From assembly GCA_949299755.1 (NCBI GenBank), contig CASGBA010000006.1, forward strand, positions 62,001 through 126,000: 64,000 nt of DNA, read 5' to 3'. Below, one piece after another: positions 27,200 through 35,677 of the stretch. Under the pieces are notes generated by a model. It made no database searches and was not told the origin of the DNA. It saw nothing but the letters and a program-made list of their open reading frames with translations. Position numbers and translations under genes: made by a program. Origin of the DNA: an uncultured Treponema sp. (GTDB taxonomy: Bacteria; Spirochaetota; Spirochaetia; Treponematales; Treponemataceae). Positions within the stretch are counted from its first letter, which is position 1. Each line of letters starts with the position of its first letter.

Positions 27200-27344
27200 C
27201 GAAGCCAAGAAGAAAAACATCCTTTCCACCCCCACCGTGATTTTTTACTCTGAGAACGGGGAGGAAATCTTCAGGGCCCATTCCGTGCAGGACATAAAAA
27301 ACGCTCCTGTGGAATTGGACATGAGGGCATCTGTTTCAGCCTGA
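27063..27344 (+). pseudogene. Thioredoxin-like C-terminal domain, out of frame with its N-terminal part
   Basis: Read in the frame that ends at 27344, the sequence encodes YELFSRTACPNCPPVKDF, a thioredoxin/glutaredoxin-type strand and CxxC site, then a NILSTPTVIFYSENGEEIF segment with the cis-proline of the fold. No start codon with a ribosome site precedes it, and the frame joins the glycyl-radical gene only if the 22-bp duplication is removed. It probably supplied electrons to the reductase. It may be silent here unless frameshifting, slippage or loss of one repeat copy occurs. Confidence 0.75.
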
Positions 27345-27383
27345 AGTGAATAATAGAACCACACAAGAAGCGTAAATCAGTCC

Positions 27384-28127
27384 ATGACACAATTACGTGC
27401 AGGGCTCCAAAAAACTTCACTGGTAAATTATCCCGGTCGCATCGCTGCGGCCGTATTTTTGCCGGGATGCAATTTGCGGTGCCCTTATTGCTACAACAAA
27501 GAACTGGCGGAAGCCGATGTTGCGGCTGGTCCAGGAGAAAACGCTGTACAGGAATATTTCTCCATCGACGAAATAATGGGGCACATGGAAAAAAGAGCCG
27601 ACGTGCTCGGAGGGCTGGCGATTTCCGGAGGGGAGCCGCTCCTCTCCCCTGCCCTGGAGCCTTTAATCCGGAAAGCCAGGGAACTGGGCTTAGCCGTAAA
27701 GATAGACACAAACGGAACCCTGCCGGACAAGCTGGAAGCCCTCATAAACGACGGTTCCCTCCGTCCGGATATGATTGCAATGGACATAAAAACCAGTCCC
27801 CAAAAGTACAACCGGCTGTGTCCGGGACAATCCTTTGACGCCGGCGGAAAAGTCATACGCTCAATAGGCATATTAAAAGCCGCCGCTGAAAAAAAACAGG
27901 TGGCGGTGGAATACAGGACTGTCCTGGTTCCGGAACTGGTCACCGGGGATGACATCAGGGAAATATCCATCCTGCTGCCCTCCGGTGCGGACTGGAAATT
28001 CGCAGGCTTTTCCCCGGGAGGATGCATAAACCCCCAGTGGGACAACATCCAGCCATATACAAGGGAAGAAACAGAAAAAATAATCAGCATAGCCCGCAGG
28101 AAGGTTCCCGGGGCCGCTTTACGTTGA
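27384..28127 (+). CDS. nrdG: Anaerobic ribonucleotide reductase activating protein (radical SAM)
   Basis: NrdG uses a [4Fe-4S] cluster and S-adenosylmethionine to create the glycyl radical in the reductase. The radical SAM motif CNLRCPYC is present near residue 32, followed by GLAISGGEPLLSP and KIDTNGTLP. The 247 residues fit the longer NrdG/PflA-type family (pyruvate formate-lyase activases are similar in size, but the operon points to NrdG). The ribosome site is weak. It closes the nrd operon. Confidence 0.92.
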   Translation: MTQLRAGLQKTSLVNYPGRIAAAVFLPGCNLRCPYCYNKELAEADVAAGPGENAVQEYFSIDEIMGHMEKRADVLGGLAISGGEPLLSPALEPLIRKARELGLAVKIDTNGTLPDKLEALINDGSLRPDMIAMDIKTSPQKYNRLCPGQSFDAGGKVIRSIGILKAAAEKKQVAVEYRTVLVPELVTGDDIREISILLPSGADWKFAGFSPGGCINPQWDNIQPYTREETEKIISIARRKVPGAALR

Positions 28128-28174
28128 GATTTCAGCGGGTTCAAAACTGTTGACATTGAACAGGTTTTCCATAC

Positions 28175-29116
28175 TCAGCTTTTCTCGATGAAATCATCGA
28201 CCCGGGTTATCATTTTCCGGATATCCGTAAGGTCCGCGCTGAGCATAACGGAGGTTCTTTCACCCTGTTTGTTCCCGCCGGTGACAGAACCAACCGTATC
28301 AATCCATATTTCCGACAGCTGAAGTTTTGCCGCTGTTTCTCCCCCCGCCAGAGAAACAGCTTCCGCCACCTTCCTGATACCTTCAGCCGTAGCTTCGGCC
28401 ACAGACACAATTTCCGCAGCCCGGCCTTCGGCTTCGTTTATCATCCTCTGTTTCTCGCCCTCACTTAAATTCACGCATTCCTCGTAGGCGGCCTGGGACA
28501 GGTTAATCTTTGTTTCCATTTCACCGACGGACCTCGCAATCTCCGCCCGCTTTTCCCGCTCCGCACGCATCTGGGCTTCCATCGCATCCATAATCGAGTC
28601 GGAAACCTTTATGTTCTGGATTTCGTACCTGGTCACCTTCACTCCCCAGCGGTCGGAAGCCTCGTCTATAGCCCGGACAACGGCGCTGTTAATCTGCTCC
28701 CTGGCCTCAAAGGTATTGTCAAGCTCCAGCAAACCGACAACCGAGCGCATGGTGGTCTGGGCAAGAAGCACAGTGGCGTATTGGTAATTCTCAATACCGT
28801 AGCTCGCCTTCTTTGGATCCATGACCTGAAGGTAAAGGACGCCGTCAATCTGGACGGGAACATTATCCTTGGTGAAACAATCCTGGGACGGCACATCCAC
28901 AGCCTGCTCTTTCAGGGTTTGGGTGTACCTCACCTTGTCAATAAACGGAAAAAGGATATGGAAACCGGCTTCAAGGGTTTTGTTGTATTTGCCGAGCCGC
29001 TCCACAATCAACGCAGTCTTTGTGGGAACAATGCGCACACAGCGGAAAAGGGTGATTATGAAAACCAGGGCAACAAAACCGAAGAAAACAAACAAGGGTA
29101 TAAAGGCATAGTTCAT
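28175..29116 (-). CDS. SPFH/stomatin-family membrane protein (paralog 2)
   Basis: The 313-residue protein has an N-terminal membrane helix (residues 5-27), an SPFH/band 7 domain starting VERLGKYNKTLEAGFHILFPF, and a long charged coiled coil (AQMRAEREKRAEIARSVGEMETKINL). Such proteins form large rings in membrane microdomains. Its ATG overlaps the stop of the upstream paralog (ATGA). It ends the nfeD-SPFH-SPFH operon. Confidence 0.93.
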   Translation of the reverse strand: MNYAFIPLFVFFGFVALVFIITLFRCVRIVPTKTALIVERLGKYNKTLEAGFHILFPFIDKVRYTQTLKEQAVDVPSQDCFTKDNVPVQIDGVLYLQVMDPKKASYGIENYQYATVLLAQTTMRSVVGLLELDNTFEAREQINSAVVRAIDEASDRWGVKVTRYEIQNIKVSDSIMDAMEAQMRAEREKRAEIARSVGEMETKINLSQAAYEECVNLSEGEKQRMINEAEGRAAEIVSVAEATAEGIRKVAEAVSLAGGETAAKLQLSEIWIDTVGSVTGGNKQGERTSVMLSADLTDIRKMITRVDDFIEKS

Positions 29117-30021
29117 TTTGTCACTCCCGCATTTTTAATGATTTCGGAAACAGCCGCAATCTGGCTCAGTTCTTCCGGGTAAATGCTGACATCACATTTC
29201 TCCAGTACATCCCTGAATCTTGCCATGTATCCTTCCGCAAGCCTGATAGCCATGGCGGTTTTTCCTCCCGGCACGGAAAGAGCCTGGGAAATCATCCTCA
29301 AACCTTCCGCACTGGCCCTGCTTGTTATTTCGATGGATTTCGCGTTTCCTTCCGCCAGGTTTATGCGCCTCTGTTTTTCTCCCATGGAACGGTTTATCGC
29401 ATCCTGTTTTTCACCCAGGGAAACATTTATAAGAGCCTCTTTTTTTCCTTCGCTGGAAAGAATGTCAGCCCGCTTAACCCGTTCCGCACGCATCTGGCTT
29501 TCCATAGCCTCAAGGATGGCCGCATTGGGGGATATGTCCCTGATCTCATAGCGTGTCACCTTGACACCCCAATTCACGGAAGCCTCATCAAGGGCACGGA
29601 CAATATTGTCGTTTATCGCTTCCCGGCCGCAAAAAGTCTTGTCAAGAACAAGCTTACCGATTTCGCTGCGCATTGTGGTTTTCGCCAGCTGGGAAACAGC
29701 AAATCGGTAATTATCAATACCGTAACTGGCTTTTACCGGATCCAACACCTGGATATAAAGAACACCGTCCACCTGCACCTGAACATTGTCGGATGTTATG
29801 CACAACTGGGGATCCACGTCTATGGCTTCTTCCTTTAAATTCTGTCTGTAAGCAATCATATCTATAAAGGGAAATAAAAAATGAAGCCCGGCATTCAAGG
29901 TTTTGGTGTACTTTCCCAGTCGTTCAACCACAAAAGACTGCTGTTCAGGAATAACCACAGCTGTTTTAAATAAAATAACAACAAAAAGAATAACCACAGC
30001 ATAAGTGAAAAAAACAAGCAT
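29113..30021 (-). CDS. SPFH/stomatin-family membrane protein (paralog 1)
   Basis: This 302-residue protein is a close relative of the next one, with the same order of membrane helix, SPFH domain (VERLGKYTKTLNAGLHFLFPF) and coiled coil (QMRAERVKRADILSSEGKKE). It carries a run of repeated SLGEKQDAINRSMGEKQRRI units. It starts 12 bases after the NfeD gene behind GAGGGAATAA. Tandem paralogs suggest a hetero-oligomeric ring. Confidence 0.93.
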   Translation of the reverse strand: MLVFFTYAVVILFVVILFKTAVVIPEQQSFVVERLGKYTKTLNAGLHFLFPFIDMIAYRQNLKEEAIDVDPQLCITSDNVQVQVDGVLYIQVLDPVKASYGIDNYRFAVSQLAKTTMRSEIGKLVLDKTFCGREAINDNIVRALDEASVNWGVKVTRYEIRDISPNAAILEAMESQMRAERVKRADILSSEGKKEALINVSLGEKQDAINRSMGEKQRRINLAEGNAKSIEITSRASAEGLRMISQALSVPGGKTAMAIRLAEGYMARFRDVLEKCDVSIYPEELSQIAAVSEIIKNAGVTK

Positions 30022-30033
30022 TTATTCCCTCCC

Positions 30034-30528
30034 TCAAATTTCAGTTTTCCCCGCCAATTTTTTTGAATCAAGCGGTGAAATAATATAAGTCAAACCGTCC
30101 CTTCCACAAACCAAGGCTGATTCTCCTGCTTTTATTTCTCCGGAGTCAGGAACACTCTTGGCAAGAACCGCTGTCCAGGTTGTCCCCCGGAAACGTATCC
30201 GACCGGAAACAACCTGGGAGACAGGCTCCACAACTTCGCAGGTTTCCCCTACGCCGTACTCATCTGTGGCAGTATCTTTTTTCTCAAAAACAGAACCGTA
30301 AAAGGTTTCTTTGAATTTTTTCCTCAAAAATACAATGGACAAGGATGAAAACAAGACAAACAACAGCATCTGCAACCATACAGTGTCATGTACAAAAGGA
30401 ATAAGAGAACATAGGGCTGTCACCAAGGCCCCTACCCCAAAAAAGAAAATAACAAAACCAGGAATAAGCATTTCCAAGCCGATACAGGCGACGCCTGCCA
30501 CAGCCCAGAAAAACCAATAATCAAACAT
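30034..30528 (-). CDS. NfeD-family membrane protein, short form
   Basis: The product has three or so membrane helices (FFWAVAGVACIGLEMLIPGF onward) and a C-terminal OB-fold domain (GRIRFRGTTWTAVLAKS). It matches the short NfeD type without the protease domain. Start at 30528 is chosen for the AGGAGG seven bases upstream; 164 residues. NfeD genes almost always sit next to stomatin-type genes, as here, and the proteins are thought to act together in membrane quality control. Confidence 0.93.
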   Translation of the reverse strand: MFDYWFFWAVAGVACIGLEMLIPGFVIFFFGVGALVTALCSLIPFVHDTVWLQMLLFVLFSSLSIVFLRKKFKETFYGSVFEKKDTATDEYGVGETCEVVEPVSQVVSGRIRFRGTTWTAVLAKSVPDSGEIKAGESALVCGRDGLTYIISPLDSKKLAGKTEI

Positions 30529-30566
30529 ACAACCTCCTGCTAAAGTCAAGCGAAAATAAAAGCACT

Positions 30567-31109
30567 TTATATCCCGTTATGGAACACCGGCTGCATTACA
30601 GTATGGAGATGGGTGACAGCAACCGCAATGGCATCAGCCGCATGATCTGGTTTAGGAATCTCTTGCAGTCCCAAAAGAAATTTCACCGCCTCCTGGACAG
30701 ACCTTTTATCAGCCCTGGCCAAGCCGGAAACAGTCTGCTTTATGGTATTCGGGGCGTATTCAGCGGGCACAATACCGTGTTCTGCCAGACACAGGGAAAC
30801 GACCCCCCTTGCCTCGGCAACACTTAGGGCACTTGTCACATTTTTAGCAAAATATAGGGTTTCTATACCGGCTTCTGTCGGAGAGAAAGCTTCCACCACA
30901 CGGGAAAGCTCTTTATAAATAAAAAGAAGCCTCAAAGGATGGGGAGTCCCTGGAGTTGTTTCAATAACCCCGTATTTTACAAGCTTACAGCGGTTCCGGA
31001 AAAAATCAACCACTCCGAAACCGCAGGAAGCTAAACCGGGGTCTATTCCCAGAACCCTGCGAACAGGAATCCCGGGCTCCGGAACATCCAGACAATCGGA
31101 TTTCCGCAT
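30567..31109 (-). CDS. ruvC: Holliday junction endonuclease RuvC
   Basis: RuvC cuts four-way junctions late in recombination. The acidic active site is visible: aspartate in LGIDPGLASCGFGV, glutamate in GIETLYFAKN, and two aspartates in KPDHAADAIAVA. The product is 180 residues. An ATG at 31109 is preferred to the TTG one codon earlier. It lies 23 bases after yebC, a common pairing. Confidence 0.96.
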   Translation of the reverse strand: MRKSDCLDVPEPGIPVRRVLGIDPGLASCGFGVVDFFRNRCKLVKYGVIETTPGTPHPLRLLFIYKELSRVVEAFSPTEAGIETLYFAKNVTSALSVAEARGVVSLCLAEHGIVPAEYAPNTIKQTVSGLARADKRSVQEAVKFLLGLQEIPKPDHAADAIAVAVTHLHTVMQPVFHNGI

Positions 31110-31132
31110 CAACCTATCCTTGAAAAAGCAGA

Positions 31133-31873
31133 TTATTCAGCCTCAAATCCTTCCGGAATATCAATATTGGAATAGACGTTCTGAACATCATCGTCTTCTT
31201 CCAGTTTATCAATCAATTTTAAAACTTTTCGGGTTGTATCTGCATCCAAGGAAGAATAAGTATCAGGAACCATCTCGATACCGGCGGAAACAGACTCATA
31301 TCCTTTTGCCTGCAACGCCTCGAAAGCGGATTCAAAGGCAGAAGGATCCGTGGTGACAGTGATAATTCCGTCTTCATTGGACACATCATCCGCTCCAGCC
31401 TCAAGGGCGGCTTCCATGATTTCATCCTCACTTACAACGGAAGCATCATACTCAATGACACCTTTCCGGCTGAACATATAAGAAACGGAACCTGTGGCTC
31501 CCAGGTTTCCTCCGTTTTTGCCAAAAAGGTTACGGACATTGGCGGCCGCACGGTTTTTATTATCAGTGAGAACATCCACCAGAATAGCAACTCCACCGGG
31601 ACCGTACCCCTCATATGTGAGTTCCTCATAGGTAGTGGCTCCCAGCTCACCGGTGCCCTTCTTTATGGCTCTTTCAATATTGTCTTTCGGCATATTGGCG
31701 GCGCGGGCTTTTAAGATAGCTGTACGCAGGCGGGGGTTTGCATTGGGGTCACCACCACCCATACGGGCCGCAATGGAAATTTCTTTGATAAATTTAGTGA
31801 ACATCTGACCACGTTTAGCGTCAGCCGCACCTTTGGCATGTTTAATGGTTGCCCATTTACTATGTCCTGACAT
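31133..31873 (-). CDS. yebC: YebC/PmpR-family protein
   Basis: The 246-residue protein has the family start [20 protein letters not shown], then [15 protein letters not shown] and [21 protein letters not shown]. Members act as DNA-binding regulators or as aids to ribosomes stalled on proline stretches; sequence alone does not separate these roles. AAGGAGTTAAT precedes the ATG. It is co-transcribed with ruvC. Confidence 0.96.
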   Translation of the reverse strand: MSGHSKWATIKHAKGAADAKRGQMFTKFIKEISIAARMGGGDPNANPRLRTAILKARAANMPKDNIERAIKKGTGELGATTYEELTYEGYGPGGVAILVDVLTDNKNRAAANVRNLFGKNGGNLGATGSVSYMFSRKGVIEYDASVVSEDEIMEAALEAGADDVSNEDGIITVTTDPSAFESAFEALQAKGYESVSAGIEMVPDTYSSLDADTTRKVLKLIDKLEEDDDVQNVYSNIDIPEGFEAE

Positions 31874-31913
31874 ATTAACTCCTTGAATTATTGTCCCATA
31901 CTACAAAATACAC

Positions 31914-31950
31914 AAAAAACTGTCAACCGGCGGTAACCACCGGCGACAGT
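31914..31950 (-). terminator. Terminator after the small Cys-rich gene
   Basis: On the minus strand a long stem (ACTGTCGCCGG pairing with CCGGTTGACAGT, one mismatch or bulge) is followed by TTTTTTG. It sits about 50 bases past the stop at 32000. Confidence 0.85.
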
Positions 31951-31999
31951 CTTTGCAGTTGAGAAAATCCGCTTTTAGCAAAAAACAGACCGCAATAAA

Positions 32000-32224
32000 T
32001 CAGGGACGGCCGGCGGAGCAGCCTTTTTCCAGAACAGAAATAACTTCCTGTTCATACCATTCGGTTGAATAGGGGAAATGTCCGCGGATAACAGGGCGGA
32101 GCTTAAAATCAATGGCATCTTTACAATTTTCACATATATCGAATTCACGAATATGGAAATAGTTTCTGTTTTTTACAGGTTCAACAATTTCTTTTTTGCA
32201 TACATCACAATACAAGGCTTTCAT
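32000..32224 (-). CDS. Small zinc-ribbon-like protein
   Basis: The 74-residue product has two cysteine pairs, YCDVC (residues 6-9) and ICENC (31-34), spaced as in a zinc ribbon. A short tail (GHFPYSTEWYEQEVISVLE) follows. I do not recognise the family; it may be a small nucleic-acid or protein binder. GGAGTTGTT precedes the ATG. It is bounded by its own terminator and diverges from the neuB-like gene. Confidence 0.75.
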   Translation of the reverse strand: MKALYCDVCKKEIVEPVKNRNYFHIREFDICENCKDAIDFKLRPVIRGHFPYSTEWYEQEVISVLEKGCSAGRP

Positions 32225-32321
32225 AACAACTCCTGTTTTTTCTTTGTATTATAAACATAGTTTTGAAGCAAAATCCTTACAGAAACCGCTTCTGGTAGAA
32301 TCATATCCCATCATAAATAAT

Positions 32322-32350
32322 TTGTCGAGCATTTTTTTTTATGATAAACT
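32322..32350 (+). promoter_or_regulatory. Possible promoter of the neuB-like gene
   Basis: TTGTCG (32322-32327), 17 bases with a T9 run, then TAAACT (32345-32350). The predicted transcript start lies at or just before the ATG at 32358, so the message would have almost no leader if that start is right. Confidence 0.4.
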
Positions 32351-32357
32351 TCATAAT

Positions 32358-33536
32358 ATGAAAAAAGATACAAAAAAACAGTTTTTTTTTGAAGCATCAG
32401 GATCCCTGTTCAGCAGGGAAAAAATGCTGGTTATAGCTGAAATCGGAACTTCCCACGGTGGAAGCATGAAAAAGGCGGAAGAGCTCATAGCGGCCGCGGC
32501 GGAAGCCGGAGCGGACTGCGCAAAGTTCCAGATGGTTTTTGCCGATGAAATCCTCCATCCCAATTCAGGGCTGGTAGATTTGCCCGGGGGAAAAATCCCC
32601 CTGTACGAACGCTTTAAAAGCCTGGAAATGCCTGAAACCTTTTTCGCCAAGCTGAAAGCCGCCTGCAAACGCCGGGGCTTGATTTTCCTCTGTTCCCCTT
32701 TCGGTTTGAAAAGCGCGAAAATTCTTCAAAAACTCAACCCGGAGATTATAAAAATAGCTTCACCGGAATTAAACCACTTTCCCCTGTTAAAAGAATGCGC
32801 GGGATATAACATTCCAATGATTCTCTCCACAGGGGTTTCCACGTTTAAAGACATAAAACTTGCCTTGGAAACAGTAAAAAAAGTGAAAAACAAGCTGATT
32901 TTGCACTGCGTAACATCGTATCCCGCACCGGAGGAAGACTATAACTTGAAAAGTCTGGAATTTTTAATGGAAAAGACATCCCTGCCCTGCGGTGTGAGCG
33001 ACCATTCCCTGGATCCCTTTTTAATTCCGGCCACAGCCTGTGCCTTCGGAGCCTGTGCGGTGGAAAAACACATTTGTCTTTCAAAAAAAGACGGGGGATT
33101 GGACGATCTTGTGGCTCTGGATCCCGTACAGTTCGCCGGAATGGTAAAAGTATTACGGCAATGTGAAAAAATGGACCGGGAAGAAATATTAGCCGGACTG
33201 GAAATAAAATACGGGAAGCAAAAAATCAGGAAAATATCCGGAAAAAAGCGTAAGGTTCTGGCTGATTCAGAAAAACAAAATTATGGAAGAACCAACCGTT
33301 CCCTCCATTACATGAGGGATATAAAAAAGGGGGAACGGTTAAACCCAGGGGATGTGGCTGTTTTAAGGACAGAGAAAATACTTTCACCGGGAATTTCTCC
33401 GGCTTATCTTACCAGGCTGAAGGGAGCCGTCCTGAAAAAAGATGTGAAAAACGGTGACGGTGTACAGATAAAAGACTTTGAAAAACTGTCCGGGAAAAAA
33501 TCACCGGTTCCCAAGAAGGCCGGCAATTCTCCTTAA
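32358..33536 (+). CDS. NeuB-family sialic/nonulosonic acid synthase
   Basis: The family condenses phosphoenolpyruvate with an N-acetylated sugar to make nonulosonic acids used on surface glycans or flagella. Present are IAEIGTSHGGSMKKAEELI, AGADCAKFQM, FLCSPFGLKSAKIL, KIASPEL, LHCVTSYPAPEEDYNL, GVSDHS and VEKHICL, followed by a C-terminal SAF (antifreeze-like) domain starting RSLHYMRDIKKGERL. About 392 residues from 32358. A second ATG at 32424, behind CAGGGAAAAA, is possible and fits the family start better. The last 36 bases overlap the convergent coaX gene. No neuA or neuC lies nearby. Confidence 0.9.
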   Translation: MKKDTKKQFFFEASGSLFSREKMLVIAEIGTSHGGSMKKAEELIAAAAEAGADCAKFQMVFADEILHPNSGLVDLPGGKIPLYERFKSLEMPETFFAKLKAACKRRGLIFLCSPFGLKSAKILQKLNPEIIKIASPELNHFPLLKECAGYNIPMILSTGVSTFKDIKLALETVKKVKNKLILHCVTSYPAPEEDYNLKSLEFLMEKTSLPCGVSDHSLDPFLIPATACAFGACAVEKHICLSKKDGGLDDLVALDPVQFAGMVKVLRQCEKMDREEILAGLEIKYGKQKIRKISGKKRKVLADSEKQNYGRTNRSLHYMRDIKKGERLNPGDVAVLRTEKILSPGISPAYLTRLKGAVLKKDVKNGDGVQIKDFEKLSGKKSPVPKKAGNSP

Positions 33537-34298
33537 ACCGTATAGTGTTAGTTTTTCATCATAGTCCTGGAATTCTGAAGTTATGGGTTTTAGGACACTA
33601 TTCAGTCCTCCGGTGGCAACCACATGAATATCATCCGGGAGAATTCTTTCCTTGGAGGCTATTTCCTTTTTCATCCTTGAAACCAATCCTTCAACAAGGC
33701 CGCTGTAACCAAGAACAATCCCGGATTGTATCGAGTGGATTGTGTTGGTACCCAGGGCAGAGGGCGGAGTTTCCAAAGGCACGGAAGGAAGCTGGGCAGT
33801 GTTGTTAAAAAGGGATTTTACGGCTGTACCAAGCCCGGGAGCAATGGCGACACCCAGGACATCGCCCTTTGAGCCTACAGCGATAAAGGAAAGAGCGGTT
33901 CCGAAATCAACGGCAATACAGGCACTTTTATACCGGGCATAGGCTTCGGAAGCGTTGCAGACAAGATCCGTACCTATTTCGTGTACGGACACTTCCGGGA
34001 TTTTTATCTCCAGTTTATCAAAGACCTGGTAATTTAACAGCACGGGTTTTTGCCCGGTGATATTCTGGATGGTGCGGATAAAAGGTCCTATTAAGGAAGG
34101 CACTACGGAGCTTATTATTGAAGAATCAATGGAAGCTCCCTTCACTCCGGAATCCCGGAAAAGGGAAAGAAGAATCGAGGTGTATTCATCAGCGGTGCGC
34201 CGGACATCGCTGAAAATACGCCAGGAATGAACCACAGTTTCGCCCTCGAAAATTGCGACAACAGCGTTTGTATTTCCGATATCAACTGCCAGAAGCAC
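33501..34298 (-). CDS. coaX: Type III pantothenate kinase
   Basis: CoaX performs the first step of coenzyme A synthesis. The ASKHA fold is shown by LLAVDIGNTNAVVAIFEG, GTDLVCNASEAYARY, CIAVDFGTALSF and GVAIAPGLGTAVKSLF. The 265 residues are typical. A GTG start lies five bases after a very strong GGAGGAGG, and no ATG is available. It diverges from hisS with only 50 bases between the two starts. Confidence 0.96.
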   Translation of the reverse strand: MLLAVDIGNTNAVVAIFEGETVVHSWRIFSDVRRTADEYTSILLSLFRDSGVKGASIDSSIISSVVPSLIGPFIRTIQNITGQKPVLLNYQVFDKLEIKIPEVSVHEIGTDLVCNASEAYARYKSACIAVDFGTALSFIAVGSKGDVLGVAIAPGLGTAVKSLFNNTAQLPSVPLETPPSALGTNTIHSIQSGIVLGYSGLVEGLVSRMKKEIASKERILPDDIHVVATGGLNSVLKPITSEFQDYDEKLTLYGLRRIAGLLGNR

Positions 34299-34348
34299 CG
34301 GTTCCTCCTCCTATTGAAAAAAAAACTCAGCGCAGGTATGATATCAGC

Positions 34349-35662
34349 ATGCCGCAGATTATACAACCCAGAATTTTGAAAGGGTTCCGGGATTTTCTTC
34401 CGGAACAGGAAATACCGAGAGCTGTTCTCATTGAAAAATTGACCAAGACATTCAGGGGTTTTGGTTTTGTTCCGATAGATACTCCCGCCCTGGAATATTC
34501 CGAGATACTTCTGCGAAAAAGCGGCGGGGAAACGGAGAAACAGGTTTTCCGCTTCAATGACAACGGCGGAAGAGATGTGGCCCTCCGCTTTGACCTGACT
34601 GTGCCCTTCGCCAGATTTGTGGCGGAACACAAAGATGAAATATATTTTCCGTTTAAGCGTTATCATATTGCCAAAGTTTGGCGGGGAGAAAAACCCCAAG
34701 CCGGACGTTACAGAGAATTCATACAGTGTGACTTTGACACAGTAGGAGCTGACACTTCTGGAAGTGATTTTGAAATACTCAGCATGATAAAAGCAGCCTT
34801 CGATGAAATAGGGGTTCCAGGCATAACGGTGAAAATTTCACACAGGGGCGTATTCAACAGGTTTTTGGAGAGACTTTCCCTTTTGGATAAAAGTGAAGAA
34901 ATACTGCGCCTGACAGACAAGGTTTTGAAGATATCCAGGGAAGAACTGGAAACACAGATGGACGGACTCACAAATTCAAATGAAAAAACGAAAGCTGTAT
35001 TAAGCTACATTGAATCCGCCCGCTCCGCCTCACCCAAGGATTTTGAGAAAACCCTAGAGAAAATGGAGGAAGCGGCCGGAGGGCCGGCCTCCGATACAAA
35101 GAGATTGCGTGAAATTTATGAATGCATAAAAGCTGAGGGGATTCAGGACTCTTTTGTTTTGGATCCTTCCATAACCCGCGGACTTGATTATTACACCGGC
35201 ATAGTTTACGAAACATTCCTGAATGAACTTCCCTCCATAGGTTCCGTATGTTCAGGCGGACGTTACGACAATCTTACCGGGTTATATATGAAAGGCGAAA
35301 TTTCCGGCGTGGGAGCTTCCATAGGGTTGGACAGACTTATCGCCGCCCTTGAACAGACGGGAAATAACAAAAAAACACCGGGATTCACGGAAGCGGTTGT
35401 TTTTTGTTCCGAAAACGATAAAACATCCGACAGGTATAAAGTGGCGGGAATATTACGAAAAAAGAACATTTGCTGCGAGGTTTTTCCGGAACAAAAAAAA
35501 CAGGGATTCCAGTACACATGGGCTGAAAAAAAAGGGATTCCCTGGGGTATATTTTCAATCGGAGAGTCAAAATGCATATTGAAAAACCTGGGCACAAGGG
35601 AAACCTTCGAAAACATAACCGTTGAAGAAGCGGCGGAAATTATCGGTAAAAAAAGGAATTAA
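34349..35662 (+). CDS. hisS: Histidine-tRNA ligase
   Basis: HisRS charges tRNA-His. Class II motifs are clear: motif 2 VWRGEKPQAGRYREFIQCDFDTVG, the histidine-specific LDYYTGIVYETF, and motif 3 GVGASIGLDRLI. A C-terminal anticodon-binding domain follows. The ATG at 34349 is chosen because the family starts here (IQPRILKGFRDFLPEQ); an upstream in-frame extension would run into coaX. Length 437 residues. Confidence 0.97.
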   Translation: MPQIIQPRILKGFRDFLPEQEIPRAVLIEKLTKTFRGFGFVPIDTPALEYSEILLRKSGGETEKQVFRFNDNGGRDVALRFDLTVPFARFVAEHKDEIYFPFKRYHIAKVWRGEKPQAGRYREFIQCDFDTVGADTSGSDFEILSMIKAAFDEIGVPGITVKISHRGVFNRFLERLSLLDKSEEILRLTDKVLKISREELETQMDGLTNSNEKTKAVLSYIESARSASPKDFEKTLEKMEEAAGGPASDTKRLREIYECIKAEGIQDSFVLDPSITRGLDYYTGIVYETFLNELPSIGSVCSGGRYDNLTGLYMKGEISGVGASIGLDRLIAALEQTGNNKKTPGFTEAVVFCSENDKTSDRYKVAGILRKKNICCEVFPEQKKQGFQYTWAEKKGIPWGIFSIGESKCILKNLGTRETFENITVEEAAEIIGKKRN

Positions 35663-35677
35663 AACGGACTTAGGGGT

